DNA of 64,000 nt, taken from assembly GCA_018710945.1 (NCBI GenBank), contig DVIW01000004.1, forward strand, positions 166,540 to 230,539, given 5' to 3'. The notes under the pieces are model-generated. The model was not told the DNA's origin, did no database searches, and saw nothing but the letters and a program-made list of their open reading frames with translations. Made by a program: the position numbers and the translations under genes. This stretch comes from Candidatus Aphodovivens avistercoris. Its GTDB lineage: Bacteria; Actinomycetota; Coriobacteriia; Coriobacteriales; Eggerthellaceae. This document shows, piece after piece, positions 25,344 to 34,493 of the stretch (position 1 is its first letter; each line of letters begins with the position of its first letter).

Positions 25344-25520
25344 AGCCGTCCTCCCCTTCCCTTTCGCCAAAAAAGATGAAACGCCCGTCCAGCCGCACAC
25401 TTTTCCGAAGCCGGCAAGCCGCAGTCGTGCGCCGAGGCGGATGCGCGACCAACCCGTCATCCCTCCCGCATCGGCTAACGGCCGCCAGCCTGCAATTCCA
25501 AGCGCCGTCGCGGCGCACGC

Positions 25521-26414
25521 CTACGCAGCTGAAGCGGACGCGCCCGGCTGCGCGCTTTCGTAGGCGTCCAAATCGTCCTCGCTCACCCAGGTGCGGGGCA
25601 CCGTCGGATCGAAGTCGTAGTAATCGCCCGAAACCCCGTCCTCGTATTCAGCCAGCGCGGAGTCGACGCACTCCTGGATGAAATCGCTCACCGCACGCTG
25701 ATCCCCCTCCATCACGCAGCGCTGGTCGCCCACGTTCACGTAGAGGCCCTCAGCGTCGGAGTCGTAGTTCGCCATGCCGGGGTCGTAGCCAACCTTCAGC
25801 AGCACGTTCCTGTCGGCATCGAGCAGCGCCAGACTCGAGCTGAAGCCGCCAACCGCGTACTGCGTTTCCTCTTCATAGCGCGCATAGCCGTCCCATCGGG
25901 AGAAACGCGCGCCCGACAGCAGGTCGCAAGCGCGTTGGACAAGTTCCCGATCGGAAGCAAGCGCGGTTCCCGGAGGTTCGAAACTCAAATCGGGATAGTT
26001 CGAAATGCGGAGGTAGACCACCTGGTCGGCGTCGATGGGGTCGTCGGCCGCCATCTGGTTGCCCTCGACGGAAAGCAGCGGCGGGATATCGTCGGCGCCA
26101 ACCGACCCGTCGCGGCCGCCGAACGCGCTGAACGCCAGCACCACGCCGACGATCACCGCAACGCACAGCAGCAGTCCCGCGACGGCGGCAACGAGGATCT
26201 TCCGCGGCACCTTCCGCTTGCCTCCGCGCATGAGCTCCGACCTGAGGGCCGCGCCCTTCGCCTGGTCGTCGCGCGCATTCCGCTTTGCATCCATGCTGCT
26301 TTCGCCTCGCTCTCGCCCGTTCGCCGTCCGACGCTGCGTCTTCCCTTCCGCATTGTATCGGCTTCGCTTCGCGGCGGCCGCCGTATTCGCCTTCCGCATT
26401 CTTTTATCAGCCAA
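25521..26414 (-). CDS. Single-pass membrane protein of unknown function
   Basis: A 297-residue protein. The N-terminus of about 70 residues is basic and probably cytoplasmic; one membrane helix follows (ILVAAVAGLLLCVAVIVGVV). About 190 extracytoplasmic residues, acidic at the end, include VVYLRISNYPDLSF and GYARYEEETQYAVGGFSSSL. No family was recognised. A TTG at 26414 is taken as the start because GGAGAAGG lies 6 nt upstream. An ATG at 26294 is an alternative that would remove 40 basic residues. Confidence 0.65.
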   Translation of the reverse strand: MADKRMRKANTAAAAKRSRYNAEGKTQRRTANGRERGESSMDAKRNARDDQAKGAALRSELMRGGKRKVPRKILVAAVAGLLLCVAVIVGVVLAFSAFGGRDGSVGADDIPPLLSVEGNQMAADDPIDADQVVYLRISNYPDLSFEPPGTALASDRELVQRACDLLSGARFSRWDGYARYEEETQYAVGGFSSSLALLDADRNVLLKVGYDPGMANYDSDAEGLYVNVGDQRCVMEGDQRAVSDFIQECVDSALAEYEDGVSGDYYDFDPTVPRTWVSEDDLDAYESAQPGASASAA

Positions 26415-26923
26415 ACATCACCTTCTCCAACGACGCGGCCGCCGCCGCAGTCCTTCCCACGTTCTTTTCTCGCAAAAAGCTGCATCCCTTCGTCCTCCTG
26501 TAGCGGAACAGGCCAGAAAAGAACGTCTTGAAAGGGCTTCAGCGAGACAGCGCCTGACTCTCTTCTCCGTTTCCCCAGCTCATGGAATCACCGCTTTCCG
26601 CCTATTCAGCCAACGAGGTGCCGGGGCGTGCTTTTCTGGGATAAACTTGCCACGAAGCAGCGAAACCTGCTGAAGATCGGGAGAAAAGAACTTCGCGCAG
26701 CGACCAAGCGCGGACAGGCGCAGCCGAGAGCCGAGAACGGCAAGGCCGGGGCTGACGGCATGCGACGGCTAAGCGCAAACGGGTGCGGCCGGAAGGCGTC
26801 TGCTCCGGTTCGGGAATCGGAACGGGGAGGTCGGCCAAACGCGGACAAGCCCGGCCGAGCGAACCGCGCGCAAGCGAGCGCGGCGCGACGCGCACAGGAA
26901 CCCAACCTACCCCAAGGAAGCCC
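26415..26923. other. Divergent intergenic region (509 bp), no gene seen
   Basis: Between the TTG start of the membrane protein (minus) and the small membrane protein (plus). Open frames here are Arg/Ala/Pro-rich and resemble no family. A GCGCGGACA(G/A)GC-type segment occurs twice (about 26708 and 26837) as a loose direct repeat. No promoter was identified with confidence. Confidence 0.4.
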
Positions 26924-27373
26924 ATGTCAGAAGCCGGACAACGCAGACCAACCCCACGCGACGTACCCGCCATCACCGCGCGCATCGCCGTAGCGGCGGT
27001 GTTCGCGCTCAACGTGCAGTGCGCGGTCCAGTTCGTGCTGTGGCCGGAGTCGTTCGCCGGAGCCTACGAGCTTTCGGGCATCGCCGGCGAGGCCGCAGTG
27101 CGCGGGCTCGGCGTGGCCTTCCTCATGTGGAACGCCACGTATCCGGCGGTCATCGCCAGCCCGCGTCGGTTCCGCAGCCTGTTCGCCGTCGTGCTGGTGC
27201 AGCAGGCCATCGGGCTTGTCGGCGAAACCGCCATCCTGCTGGGACTGCCCGCCGGTCACGACGTGCTGGCCGGAAGCATCCTGCGGTTCATCGCCTTCGA
27301 CGCAGCCGGCCTGGCCGTCATGGCAGCCGCGTTCGCCTGGCTGTGCGCCAGCAGGCGGGGCGGACGACGGTAG
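26924..27373 (+). CDS. Small four-helix membrane protein, unknown
   Basis: A 149-residue protein with four hydrophobic segments (IAVAAVFALNVQCAVQFVLW; GLGVAFLMWNATYPAVIA; LFAVVLVQQAIGLVGETAIL; FIAFDAAGLAVMAAAFAWLC). The ATG at 26924 has AAGGAAG upstream. Family not recognised; the topology recalls small DoxX- or DUF4345-like proteins, but no diagnostic motif supports that. The isochorismatase gene follows 102 bp downstream with its own ribosome site. Confidence 0.65.
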   Translation: MSEAGQRRPTPRDVPAITARIAVAAVFALNVQCAVQFVLWPESFAGAYELSGIAGEAAVRGLGVAFLMWNATYPAVIASPRRFRSLFAVVLVQQAIGLVGETAILLGLPAGHDVLAGSILRFIAFDAAGLAVMAAAFAWLCASRRGGRR

Positions 27374-27475
27374 ACGCGCCGGGCACCGTCCGTTCCTTTC
27401 CCTTTGCTGCCATATACTGCAATTCGCGATATATTGCATAGTGCCGATTGGGGCGCTGTTTCAAAAGGAGGCATC

Positions 27476-28135
27476 ATGACTGCAATCGACCCGAGGCGCG
27501 CGGCGCTTGTCATGATCGACATGCAGAACGGGTTCATCGATCCGTCGTCGTCGCTGTGCGTGGCGGGGGCGGCGGCCACCGTGCCCGCATGCGCACGGGC
27601 GCTGGCGAAGGCGCGGCAGCTGGGCATGGCGGTGTTCCACGTGCGCCGCAGCTACGCGGCCGACGGCTCGGACGTGGAACCGGTGCGCCACGCCGTCTGG
27701 CTGCAGGGCGGACGCCCCCTGTGCGTCGAGGGCGACGACCCCGACTCGCTGGACGCGCCCGATTTGCTGAAGCCCGCCGACGGTGACCGGATGCTGCTGA
27801 AGCCGCGCTTCTCCGCCTTCTTCGACACGCCGCTTGACCAGGTGCTGCGCCGCGAGGGCATCGGGACCGTGGTGCTCATCGGCACCACCACACCGAACTG
27901 CATCCGCTCCACCTGCTACGACGCGCTGTCGCTGAACTACAACGTGGCGGTCATCGAGGACTGCACGTCGTCGCGCACGCCGGAGGTGCAGGCGGCCAAC
28001 ATCGAGGACATGGCGTTCATTGGCGCGCACATCATGGACTGCGCCACGTTCTGCGAAAAGGGTCTGGACGGCGTTCCTGACGTAACCGCCCAGGTGAAGG
28101 CCGCCGTGGCCGCCTATCGCGAAGCGCAAAGCTAG
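27476..28135 (+). CDS. Isochorismatase-like cysteine hydrolase
   Basis: A 219-residue protein of the isochorismatase-like superfamily. Motifs are ALVMIDMQNGFIDP (catalytic Asp), LLKPRFSAFFDTPLD (catalytic Lys) and GTTTPNCIRSTCYDA, where the nucleophilic Cys follows TTPN. Family members hydrolyse amides such as nicotinamide or carbamoyl compounds; the substrate is not clear. AAAGGAGG lies 4 nt before the ATG at 27476. The TrmH-type methyltransferase starts 8 nt after its stop, so the two share an mRNA. Confidence 0.88.
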   Translation: MTAIDPRRAALVMIDMQNGFIDPSSSLCVAGAAATVPACARALAKARQLGMAVFHVRRSYAADGSDVEPVRHAVWLQGGRPLCVEGDDPDSLDAPDLLKPADGDRMLLKPRFSAFFDTPLDQVLRREGIGTVVLIGTTTPNCIRSTCYDALSLNYNVAVIEDCTSSRTPEVQAANIEDMAFIGAHIMDCATFCEKGLDGVPDVTAQVKAAVAAYREAQS

Positions 28136-28143
28136 GAGCGGCC

Positions 28144-29115
28144 ATGCCCATCGTTCGCATCGACCGCTTGGACGACCCGCGGCTGGACGTTTACGCGCGG
28201 CTGACGGAAGTGCAGTTGCGCAACAAGCTGGAGCCGGAAAAGGGCGTGTTCGTCGCCGAATCGGCCAAGGTCATCGAGCGCGCTCTGACGGGCGGAATGG
28301 AGCCGCTGTCGTTCCTGATGGCGGAGAAGTGGCTGCCGCAGATCGAAGCGCTGCTGGCTGCCGCGGGCCGCACGGGGCGCACTGACGGCAGCCTGTCCGG
28401 CGCGGGCACTCCGACCGCGAACGGCGCCGCGCCGTGCGGCGATGCGCAACGCGACGCTGCGCAGTACGGCGTTTTCTCCGACGTTCCCCTGTTCGTCGCG
28501 CCGGAAGAGCTGCTGCGCCAGCTTACCGGGTTCGAGCTGACCCGCGGCGCGCTGGGAGCGTTTCGCCGCCCGCCGCTGCGCAGCGTGGAGGATGTCGTAC
28601 GTGATGCGCGGCTGGTCGCCGTTTTGGAGAACATCACGAACCACACGAACGTGGGCGCCATCTTCCGCTCGGCCGCTGCGCTGGGCGTGGACGCCGTGCT
28701 GGTGACGCCCGCTTGCTACGATCCACTGTACCGCCGGGCGGTACGCGTGAGCATGGGGACGGTGTTCCAGGTGCCCTGGACGCGCATTGGCGAAGGCGCG
28801 GGAGCGGCGGGCACCCCGGGGCATCCCAGCGCCGCATGGGCGGACGAGGGCATTCCCTTGCTGCATGAGCTGGGGTTCAAGACGGCTGCCCTGGCGCTGT
28901 CGGACGATTCCGTGCCGCTGGACGACCCGCAGCTCGCCCGCGAAGAGCGCCTGGCCCTGGTGCTGGGCACCGAGGGCGACGGCCTGGCGCCCGAAACCAT
29001 CGCGCGCTGCGACTGGACGGTGCGCATCCCCATGGAGCACGGCGTTGACTCGCTGAACGTGGCCGCCGCCAGCGCCGTGGCGTTCTGGCACTTCAAACAT
29101 GTGATGGGGCGGTAG
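28144..29115 (+). CDS. TrmH/SpoU-family RNA 2'-O-methyltransferase
   Basis: A 323-residue SPOUT methyltransferase. The three conserved motifs are LENITNHTNVGAIFRSAAAL (motif 1), LALVLGTEGDGL (motif 2) and IPMEHGVDSLNVAAASAVAF (motif 3), which form the trefoil-knot SAM site. The target is a ribose in rRNA or tRNA and cannot be assigned. An insertion of roughly 50 residues (about 75-125, Gly/Ala-rich) separates the N-terminal substrate-binding domain. TAGGAG precedes the ATG. Confidence 0.9.
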   Translation: MPIVRIDRLDDPRLDVYARLTEVQLRNKLEPEKGVFVAESAKVIERALTGGMEPLSFLMAEKWLPQIEALLAAAGRTGRTDGSLSGAGTPTANGAAPCGDAQRDAAQYGVFSDVPLFVAPEELLRQLTGFELTRGALGAFRRPPLRSVEDVVRDARLVAVLENITNHTNVGAIFRSAAALGVDAVLVTPACYDPLYRRAVRVSMGTVFQVPWTRIGEGAGAAGTPGHPSAAWADEGIPLLHELGFKTAALALSDDSVPLDDPQLAREERLALVLGTEGDGLAPETIARCDWTVRIPMEHGVDSLNVAAASAVAFWHFKHVMGR

Positions 29116-29150
29116 ACGCCCGCAGGCGCACTCAGCCGCGGGCACGGGCA

Positions 29151-29179
29151 CGCGGGCGGACGGCCGGCCTCCGCCCGCG
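29151..29179. terminator. Hairpin between convergent TrmH and DUF2064 genes
   Basis: A 10-bp perfect stem (29151-29160 with 29170-29179) lies in the 78-bp gap between two convergent genes. There is no T-run; its terminator role is inferred from position. Confidence 0.45.
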
Positions 29180-29193
29180 GGCGCGCGGCCGCG

Positions 29194-30057
29194 CTACTTG
29201 TCGATAGCCCCGCGCGGGTCGCGCAGCTCGTTGGGCATCACGCGCACCTCGTCCCAGCCCATCTGCTTCAGCGCATCGGCCGTGCGCCACGGCGGCGTGT
29301 TGCCGTCGAAGGGCGCGCAGTAGTTCAGCGCCTCCACCAGCGTGATGTTGTGCATGAGGTCGGCCATGGTGTCCACGTCGGGCACCGGCGGCAGGTAGAT
29401 TGCGGGCAGCCCCAGCTCGCGCGCCTTCGCGATGTAGGCGGGCAGCACGGTGAGGCCCTGCTGGTTGTAGAACACGCCGTCGTGGGAGAACGCCGTCTTG
29501 CGCGGCCAGCCGATGATGGAGACGCCCATCTCCTGGTCGGGCGCCAGCACGATGCCGCCCTGCTCGCGTGCGTCCAACTGGTGCAGCGCGTCGAAGCCGC
29601 GCACCACGTCGGGCACGGCAAGGGCCGGCATGTCGGCCCCCATCGACAGAATGGTGTCGGCACCGGCGTCCCACGCCTTCTGGAACGCGTCGTTGTAATG
29701 CGCGTCGAAGCTGGCGCCCTCGTCCGCGTCGAACACGATCTCGCGCGGCCACGTGCCGGAATCGGCGAACAGCTTGCGCATGGCGGGAAGGTTCTCGGCC
29801 GGCGCGGTGGAGATGCGCAGCTCGTACACGTCGCGCACGTCCTCGCCCGTAGCCGGATCGACGGCGGGCGGGCGCGCCTCAAGCTGCGCCAGCGCCGCGC
29901 AGCAGATCTCCGCCACGTCGAACAGCATGCAGTGGTACAGCGCCGAGGCCACCTCCGGCTCGAACACGCCGTCCTTCAGCGTGGTGAGCCGCGTTTTCAC
30001 CAGCCCCGCCTCGGGCACCTTGCTGAACAGCAGCAGCGTGTTCTTCCGCGTCCTCAT
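29194..30057 (-). CDS. DUF2064 / TIGR04282 glycosyltransferase-like protein
   Basis: A 287-residue protein of the DUF2064 family, related to the nucleotide-diphospho-sugar transferase fold. TLLLFSKVPEAGLVKTRL at the N-terminus is the family hallmark (nucleotide-binding loop). LSMGADMPALAVPDVVRGFD contains the Asp-containing metal site, and QEMGVSIIGWPR follows. Enzymatic activity is uncharacterised. The ATG at 30057 has GGGAGGG upstream. The universal stress protein gene follows in front on the same strand, separated by a terminator. Confidence 0.82.
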   Translation of the reverse strand: MRTRKNTLLLFSKVPEAGLVKTRLTTLKDGVFEPEVASALYHCMLFDVAEICCAALAQLEARPPAVDPATGEDVRDVYELRISTAPAENLPAMRKLFADSGTWPREIVFDADEGASFDAHYNDAFQKAWDAGADTILSMGADMPALAVPDVVRGFDALHQLDAREQGGIVLAPDQEMGVSIIGWPRKTAFSHDGVFYNQQGLTVLPAYIAKARELGLPAIYLPPVPDVDTMADLMHNITLVEALNYCAPFDGNTPPWRTADALKQMGWDEVRVMPNELRDPRGAIDK

Positions 30058-30137
30058 GGTGGATTGCCCTCCCGTTGTCCCTCGTTCTCGATTGAGTGGT
30101 TGCCGGCGGCGGGCGCTAGGCGAAGGCCGCCGACGTG

Positions 30138-30177
30138 AAAGCACCCCTGGGCTGGACCTTAATCCGCCCAGGGGCGC
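30138..30177 (-). terminator. Terminator of uspA-type gene
   Basis: On the minus strand a 12-bp stem with one mismatch (30166-30177 with 30141-30152) and a 13-nt loop is followed by TTT, 73 nt after the stress-protein stop. Confidence 0.7.
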
Positions 30178-30249
30178 TTGTGCGCTGGATGCGCCGCGGA
30201 GCACGCGCGCCACGCGGCCCCGCGCCACCGGCCCGCAGGCCGGCGAAAC

Positions 30250-30678
30250 CTACTTGGCGATGAGCACCGACACCTTCGAGCCGTTCAGCACCTTGTGACT
30301 GACGCTGCCCAGATACGCCTTGATGCCGGACAGGCCGCGGCTGCCGATGACCATCAGGTCGTAACCGCCCTTGTCGATGAGCTTGATGATCTCCGTGGCG
30401 GGGTTCGTACCGGTGATGATGAGCGTGTCGGTGCGGTCGGCGATGGCGGGCACCTTCTCCTTGGCCTCGGCCAACAGGTCCTTGCCGTCGGCCACCATCA
30501 TGTCCAGGATGCTCTTGAAGTTCGCCGCCTGGTTGTCGTCCAGAAGCGGGATGGGCACTACGTACACCAAATCGACGTGCGCTTCGGCGTTGGGTTCGGC
30601 CACTTCCTGCGCCAGCTCCAGCGCGCGATCGGCGCCTTCGGAACCGTCCACTGCCACCAGGATCTTCTTGATAGCCAT
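30250..30678 (-). CDS. Universal stress protein, UspA family
   Basis: A 142-residue UspA-fold protein. It begins IKKILVAVDGSEGADRALEL and ends with the ATP-binding signature GSRGLSGIKAYLGSVSHKVL, so it is of the nucleotide-binding class. Such proteins are induced on growth arrest and modulate survival; the partner is unknown. The ATG at 30678 has AAAAGGGAGG upstream. It is a single-gene unit with its own terminator. Confidence 0.92.
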   Translation of the reverse strand: MAIKKILVAVDGSEGADRALELAQEVAEPNAEAHVDLVYVVPIPLLDDNQAANFKSILDMMVADGKDLLAEAKEKVPAIADRTDTLIITGTNPATEIIKLIDKGGYDLMVIGSRGLSGIKAYLGSVSHKVLNGSKVSVLIAK

Positions 30679-30945
30679 AACGACCTCCCTTTTCCCGCGC
30701 CGCGCCCGCAACCTTGGCGAGGCGATTGCCGTTGCGCATGCAGTGCTGCATGTCCTCTTCCAGTATAAGGCTTTGCGCGGAAGGCGGGAGAAACGCGTTG
30801 GGAACAAGCCGCGACGTTGCCGACCGGTTACACGGAACAAGGCGAGGCGCGGCAGGTGCTCCGGCCCCGAGCTGCGACGGCTGCCACAGCCGACTCCCCG
30901 GCCCCACGCCGCAGCTCACCGCCGCAGTCCGAAGTCCCCCCCCCG

Positions 30946-31587
30946 CTAGAACACCGCGTCGAAAGGCCCTTCCACCCGCACGCGCTCCTTGCCGTGCAGA
31001 AGCTCGCGCAGCTTCGCCAGAAACGCGTCCTGCTGGCCGTCCAAAAGACGCGCCGTCAGCGCCACCTCGTCGGTGAACTGCTCGTCAAGGATCTTCGCCC
31101 CGCACTCCAGCGCCAAGCGCCGCACGGGCTCGTAGTCGGAGTAGGCCAGCTGCAGCTGCACGTCTGCACAGCGCGAGACCGTCACGCGCGGTGCCGCGGC
31201 GATGCCCGCCTGCGTCGCCTGGGTGTAGGCGCGCACCAGCCCGCCCGTTCCCAGCAGCACGCCGCCGAAGTAGCGCGTCACCACCACGGCGATGTCGGTC
31301 AGGCCCGCATGGCGGATGACCTCCAGCGTGGGCAGCCCCGCCGTCTTCTGCGGCTCGCCGTCATCGGAGTAGCGCACGCGCTCGCCCCCGGTGCCCGCCC
31401 CGTCGGCCGAGCGCAGGACGTAGGCGTACACGTTGTGACGCGCCATGCGGTTGGCCGCGCGCACCTCTTCCAGAAACGCCAGCGCCTCTTCCTCGGTCTC
31501 CACGTGGGCGACGCTGGCGATGAAGCGGCTTTTCTTCTCTTCTATCTCGGCCGACGCGCGGCCCTCGACCGTGGCGTAGGATTCCAT
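30946..31587 (-). CDS. YigZ/IMPACT-family protein
   Basis: A 213-residue protein of the UPF0029/IMPACT family. The N-terminal domain has SRFIASVAHVETEEEALAFL, RHNVYAYVLR and the conserved SDDGEPQKTAG then RYFGGVLLGTGGLVRAY. The C-terminal DUF1949 domain has the ferredoxin-like fold. Its biochemical role is unsettled. The ATG at 31587 is 14 nt beyond the apt stop codon, so it is expressed from the apt promoter; the Shine-Dalgarno (GGGACG) is weak. Confidence 0.9.
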   Translation of the reverse strand: MESYATVEGRASAEIEEKKSRFIASVAHVETEEEALAFLEEVRAANRMARHNVYAYVLRSADGAGTGGERVRYSDDGEPQKTAGLPTLEVIRHAGLTDIAVVVTRYFGGVLLGTGGLVRAYTQATQAGIAAAPRVTVSRCADVQLQLAYSDYEPVRRLALECGAKILDEQFTDEVALTARLLDGQQDAFLAKLRELLHGKERVRVEGPFDAVF

Positions 31588-31600
31588 CGGCGCGGCGTCC

Positions 31601-32134
31601 CTAGCCCACCTGGATGAGCGAGAAAACCTCGGCGTCGCTGACCTGCGCCACCACGTCACGCGGATGCAGGAACGCCAGCTCCAGCAAGAAGCCGAAGCCC
31701 GCCACCGTCGCGCCGGCCTGCTCGATGAGCTTCACCGTGGCGCCCACCGTGCCGCCCGTGGCGATGAGGTCGTCCACCACCAGCACCACGTCGCCCGGCT
31801 GCAGGGCATCGCGATGGATCTCCAACGCATCGGTGCCGTACTCCAGATCGTAGCTCTGGCGGTACGTCTCGCGCGGCAGCTTGCCCGGCTTGCGCGCAGG
31901 CACGAATCCCGCGTGCAGGCGGTACGCCACCGGCGCGCCCACCATGAAGCCGCGCGCCTCGGCGCCCACCACCTTCGTGATGCCGCGCCCGGCGAAACGA
32001 TCGGCGATGGCGTCGATCACAGCGGCAAACCCGTCAGGATCCTTCAGCAGCGGCGTGATGTCCTTGAACACCACCCCCGGCTCAGGGTAGTCGGGGATGT
32101 CGGTGATGAGGCTCTCGAAATCGAAAGCGGCCAT
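31601..32134 (-). CDS. apt: Adenine phosphoribosyltransferase
   Basis: A 177-residue Apt that salvages adenine to AMP with PRPP. It begins [27 protein letters not shown] follows, and the PRPP-binding loop is [18 protein letters not shown]. Length equals the family norm (about 170-180). The ATG at 32134 has GAAAGGA upstream. It is followed closely by yigZ, and htpG upstream is cut off by a terminator at 32156-32186. Confidence 0.97.
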   Translation of the reverse strand: MAAFDFESLITDIPDYPEPGVVFKDITPLLKDPDGFAAVIDAIADRFAGRGITKVVGAEARGFMVGAPVAYRLHAGFVPARKPGKLPRETYRQSYDLEYGTDALEIHRDALQPGDVVLVVDDLIATGGTVGATVKLIEQAGATVAGFGFLLELAFLHPRDVVAQVSDAEVFSLIQVG

Positions 32135-32155
32135 GGGGAGTCCTTTCTGCGGAAA

Positions 32156-32186
32156 AGAAAAAGCGCCGGCCTTGCGACCGGCGCTT
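32156..32186 (-). terminator. Terminator of htpG
   Basis: On the minus strand a 9-bp stem (32178-32186 with 32161-32169) with an 8-nt loop is followed by a T-rich tail (TTTCTTTTCC), 66 nt past the htpG stop. Confidence 0.8.
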
Positions 32187-32251
32187 CAGGCTACGCCCTC
32201 AATTCTACTATGGCGCGCGGCTCGCGCCGCGGCAAACCGCCCATTTGGCGC

Positions 32252-34180
32252 TTACGCCATCAGCTTCACGATGTTCTGGGCGAAGGCCACCGGGTCGTCA
32301 ACCGGCATGCCCTCCACCAGCAGCGCCTGGTCGTACAGTAGGTTGGTGTACAGGCGCACCTTGTCGGCGTCGCCGTCGGCCTGGGCCTTCTTCAGCACCT
32401 CGAACACGGGGCTCTGCGCGTTGATCTCCAGCACGCGCTGCGACTTCACCTCGTCGCCGCCCTCGGGGTTGCGCGCCATGATCTTCTCCATCTCAAGCGA
32501 GACGGGGCCCTCGGCGGTGATGCACGCCGGCGCGTCGGTGAGGCGCGAGCTCACGGCCACCTTGGTCACGCTGCCGCCCAGGGCATCCTTCATGGCGGCG
32601 AACAGGTCCTCGTTCTCCTTGGTGGCTTCCTCGGCCTGCTTCTTCTCGTCCTCGGTGGCGAAGTCGATGTCGCCGCCGGCCACGTTCTTCAGCTCCTTGG
32701 CGCCCTCGCCGTTCTCGTCGGCACCCCAGTCGCGCAGGGCCATGATGCAGAACTCGTCCACGTCCTGCGTGCACAGCAGCACGTCGAATCCCTTGCCCAG
32801 CACCGTCTTGACGATGGGCATCTTCGCCAGGCGATCCAGCGAGTCGCCGGCGGCGTAGTAGATGGCCGCCTGCTCGTCGGGCATGGCCTTCAGGTACTCG
32901 TCCAGCGTCACCATCTTCTGCTCCTTGGCGGAGTAGAACAAAAGCAGCGGCGCCAGCTCGTCTTTGTTCATGCCGTAGCTGGAGTAGATGCCGTACTTCA
33001 GGCCGCGGCCGAAGTTCTCGAAGAACTGCTCGTAGCCCTCGCGGTCGTTGTCGCGCATGGCCACCAGATCGGAGGTGATCTTCTTCTCCACGCGCTTGGC
33101 GATGGCGCGCAGCTGGCTGTTGTGTTGCAGCGTCTCGCGCGAGATGTTCAGCGTGAGGTCCTGGCTGTCCACCACGCCGCGCACGAAGTTGTAGTAGTCG
33201 GGCAGGAGCTCTTCGCACTTCTCCATGATCAGCACGTTGGAGCTGTACAGCGCCAGGCCCTTCTTGTAGTCGCGCGCGTACAGGTCGTACGGCGGGCGGC
33301 TGGGCACGAACAGCAGCGCGTCGTAGGACAGCGCGCCTTCCGCGTGGATGGAGATGGTGCGCGCCGGGTCAGCGAAGTCGTGGAAGTCGGATTTGTAGAA
33401 CTCGTTGTACTCGTCCTGCGACACCTCGGACTTGCGGCGCTTCCAAATGGGGATCATCGAGTTGATGGTGTCTATCTCGGTGTAGTCTTCCCACTCAGGC
33501 TTGTAGTCGTCGCCGGCGTCCTCGGGCTTGGGCTTCTGGCGGCTCTTGGTCACCTCCATCTTGATGGGGTAGCGCACGTAGTTGCTGTAGCGCTTGATGA
33601 GGTCCTTCAGGCCGTACTCGGACAGGTAGGTGTCGTAGTCGTCCTCGTCGGTGTTGTCCTTCAGCGTCAGGATGACGTCGGTGCCGTGGCCGTCGCGCTG
33701 CGCGGGCTCGATGGTGTAGCCCTCCACGCCGTCGCTCTCCCACGCCCAGGCCTCGTCCTCGCCGTAGGCGCGCGACACGACGCGCACCTTCTTCGCCACC
33801 ATGAACGAGGAGTAGAAGCCCACGCCGAACTGGCCGATGATGTCCACGTCGTCGCCCTGCTGGTCGGCGTTTTCCTCCTTGAACGCCATGCTGTCGGAGT
33901 GCGCGATGGTGCCCAGGTTGCGGTCAAGGTCGTCCTTGCCCATGCCGATGCCGCTGTCGGAGACGGTCACCGTGCGGGCGTCCTTGTCGAAGGACACCAT
34001 GATGCCCAGCTCGTCCTTGGACAGCTGGATGGAGCTGTCGGTGAGACTCTTGAAGTAGAGCTTGTCAACGGCATCCGACGCGTTGGAGACAAGCTCACGC
34101 AGGAAGATCTCGCGGTTGGTGTAGATGGAGTTGATCATCAGGTCGAGCAGCTTTTTGCTCTCGGTCTTGAACTTGCGCAT
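32252..34180 (-). CDS. htpG: Molecular chaperone HtpG (Hsp90)
   Basis: A 642-residue Hsp90. The GHKL ATPase site has LRELVSNASDAVDKL (Glu and Asn), DSGIGM and GQFGVGFYSSFMV. The middle domain has the YSNYVRYPIKME and RPPYDLYARDYKKGLALYSS regions; the C-terminal dimerisation domain is intact. It folds or remodels clients in the cytoplasm in an ATP-driven cycle. The ATG at 34180 follows GGAAGGAAG. A promoter (34328-34355) and a near-perfect CIRCE element (34289-34315) lie in the leader, so control by the HrcA heat-shock repressor is likely. Confidence 0.97.
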   Translation of the reverse strand: MRKFKTESKKLLDLMINSIYTNREIFLRELVSNASDAVDKLYFKSLTDSSIQLSKDELGIMVSFDKDARTVTVSDSGIGMGKDDLDRNLGTIAHSDSMAFKEENADQQGDDVDIIGQFGVGFYSSFMVAKKVRVVSRAYGEDEAWAWESDGVEGYTIEPAQRDGHGTDVILTLKDNTDEDDYDTYLSEYGLKDLIKRYSNYVRYPIKMEVTKSRQKPKPEDAGDDYKPEWEDYTEIDTINSMIPIWKRRKSEVSQDEYNEFYKSDFHDFADPARTISIHAEGALSYDALLFVPSRPPYDLYARDYKKGLALYSSNVLIMEKCEELLPDYYNFVRGVVDSQDLTLNISRETLQHNSQLRAIAKRVEKKITSDLVAMRDNDREGYEQFFENFGRGLKYGIYSSYGMNKDELAPLLLFYSAKEQKMVTLDEYLKAMPDEQAAIYYAAGDSLDRLAKMPIVKTVLGKGFDVLLCTQDVDEFCIMALRDWGADENGEGAKELKNVAGGDIDFATEDEKKQAEEATKENEDLFAAMKDALGGSVTKVAVSSRLTDAPACITAEGPVSLEMEKIMARNPEGGDEVKSQRVLEINAQSPVFEVLKKAQADGDADKVRLYTNLLYDQALLVEGMPVDDPVAFAQNIVKLMA

Positions 34181-34288
34181 GGGGCAACGCTTCCTTCCTC
34201 GGGTCGGCCGCCTGCACGGCGGCGGGTCCTCGCACGGTCGGCTGGCGGACGGCTTCCGGCGGCGCTTGTCGCGATGCGGGCCGTCGCG

Positions 34289-34315
34289 TTAGCAGTCGAT
34301 GTGCGCGAGTGCTAA
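34289..34315. promoter_or_regulatory. CIRCE operator (HrcA-binding site)
   Basis: TTAGCAGTC-N9-GAGTGCTAA fits the CIRCE consensus TTAGCACTC-N9-GAGTGCTAA with one mismatch and exact 9-nt spacing. It begins about 6 nt downstream of the predicted htpG transcription start. Confidence 0.9.
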
Positions 34316-34327
34316 TTCCAAGTGGTA

Positions 34328-34355
34328 ACTATAGCACCCCCGCCCGCAGGCGCAA
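34328..34355 (-). promoter_or_regulatory. htpG promoter
   Basis: On the minus strand TTGCGC (34355-34350), a 16-nt spacer and TATAGT (34333-34328) lie immediately upstream of the CIRCE element. Confidence 0.75.
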
Positions 34356-34402
34356 GCCATGGGGAAGAAAATATGAGCGATTCACACTTAGGTTTTGGAA
34401 CG

Positions 34403-34436
34403 AAAAAGCGCCACCGCCCGCATGGGGCGACGGCGC
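34403..34436 (-). terminator. Terminator of pyrE
   Basis: On the minus strand a 12-bp stem containing two G-U pairs (34425-34436 with 34408-34419) is followed by TTTTT (34407-34403), about 60 nt after the pyrE stop. Confidence 0.8.
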
Positions 34437-34493
34437 CGTTGGTTGAGCTGGAACGGCGGGATACCGAAGGACGCCGAAAAACGCCGAGGCGCA

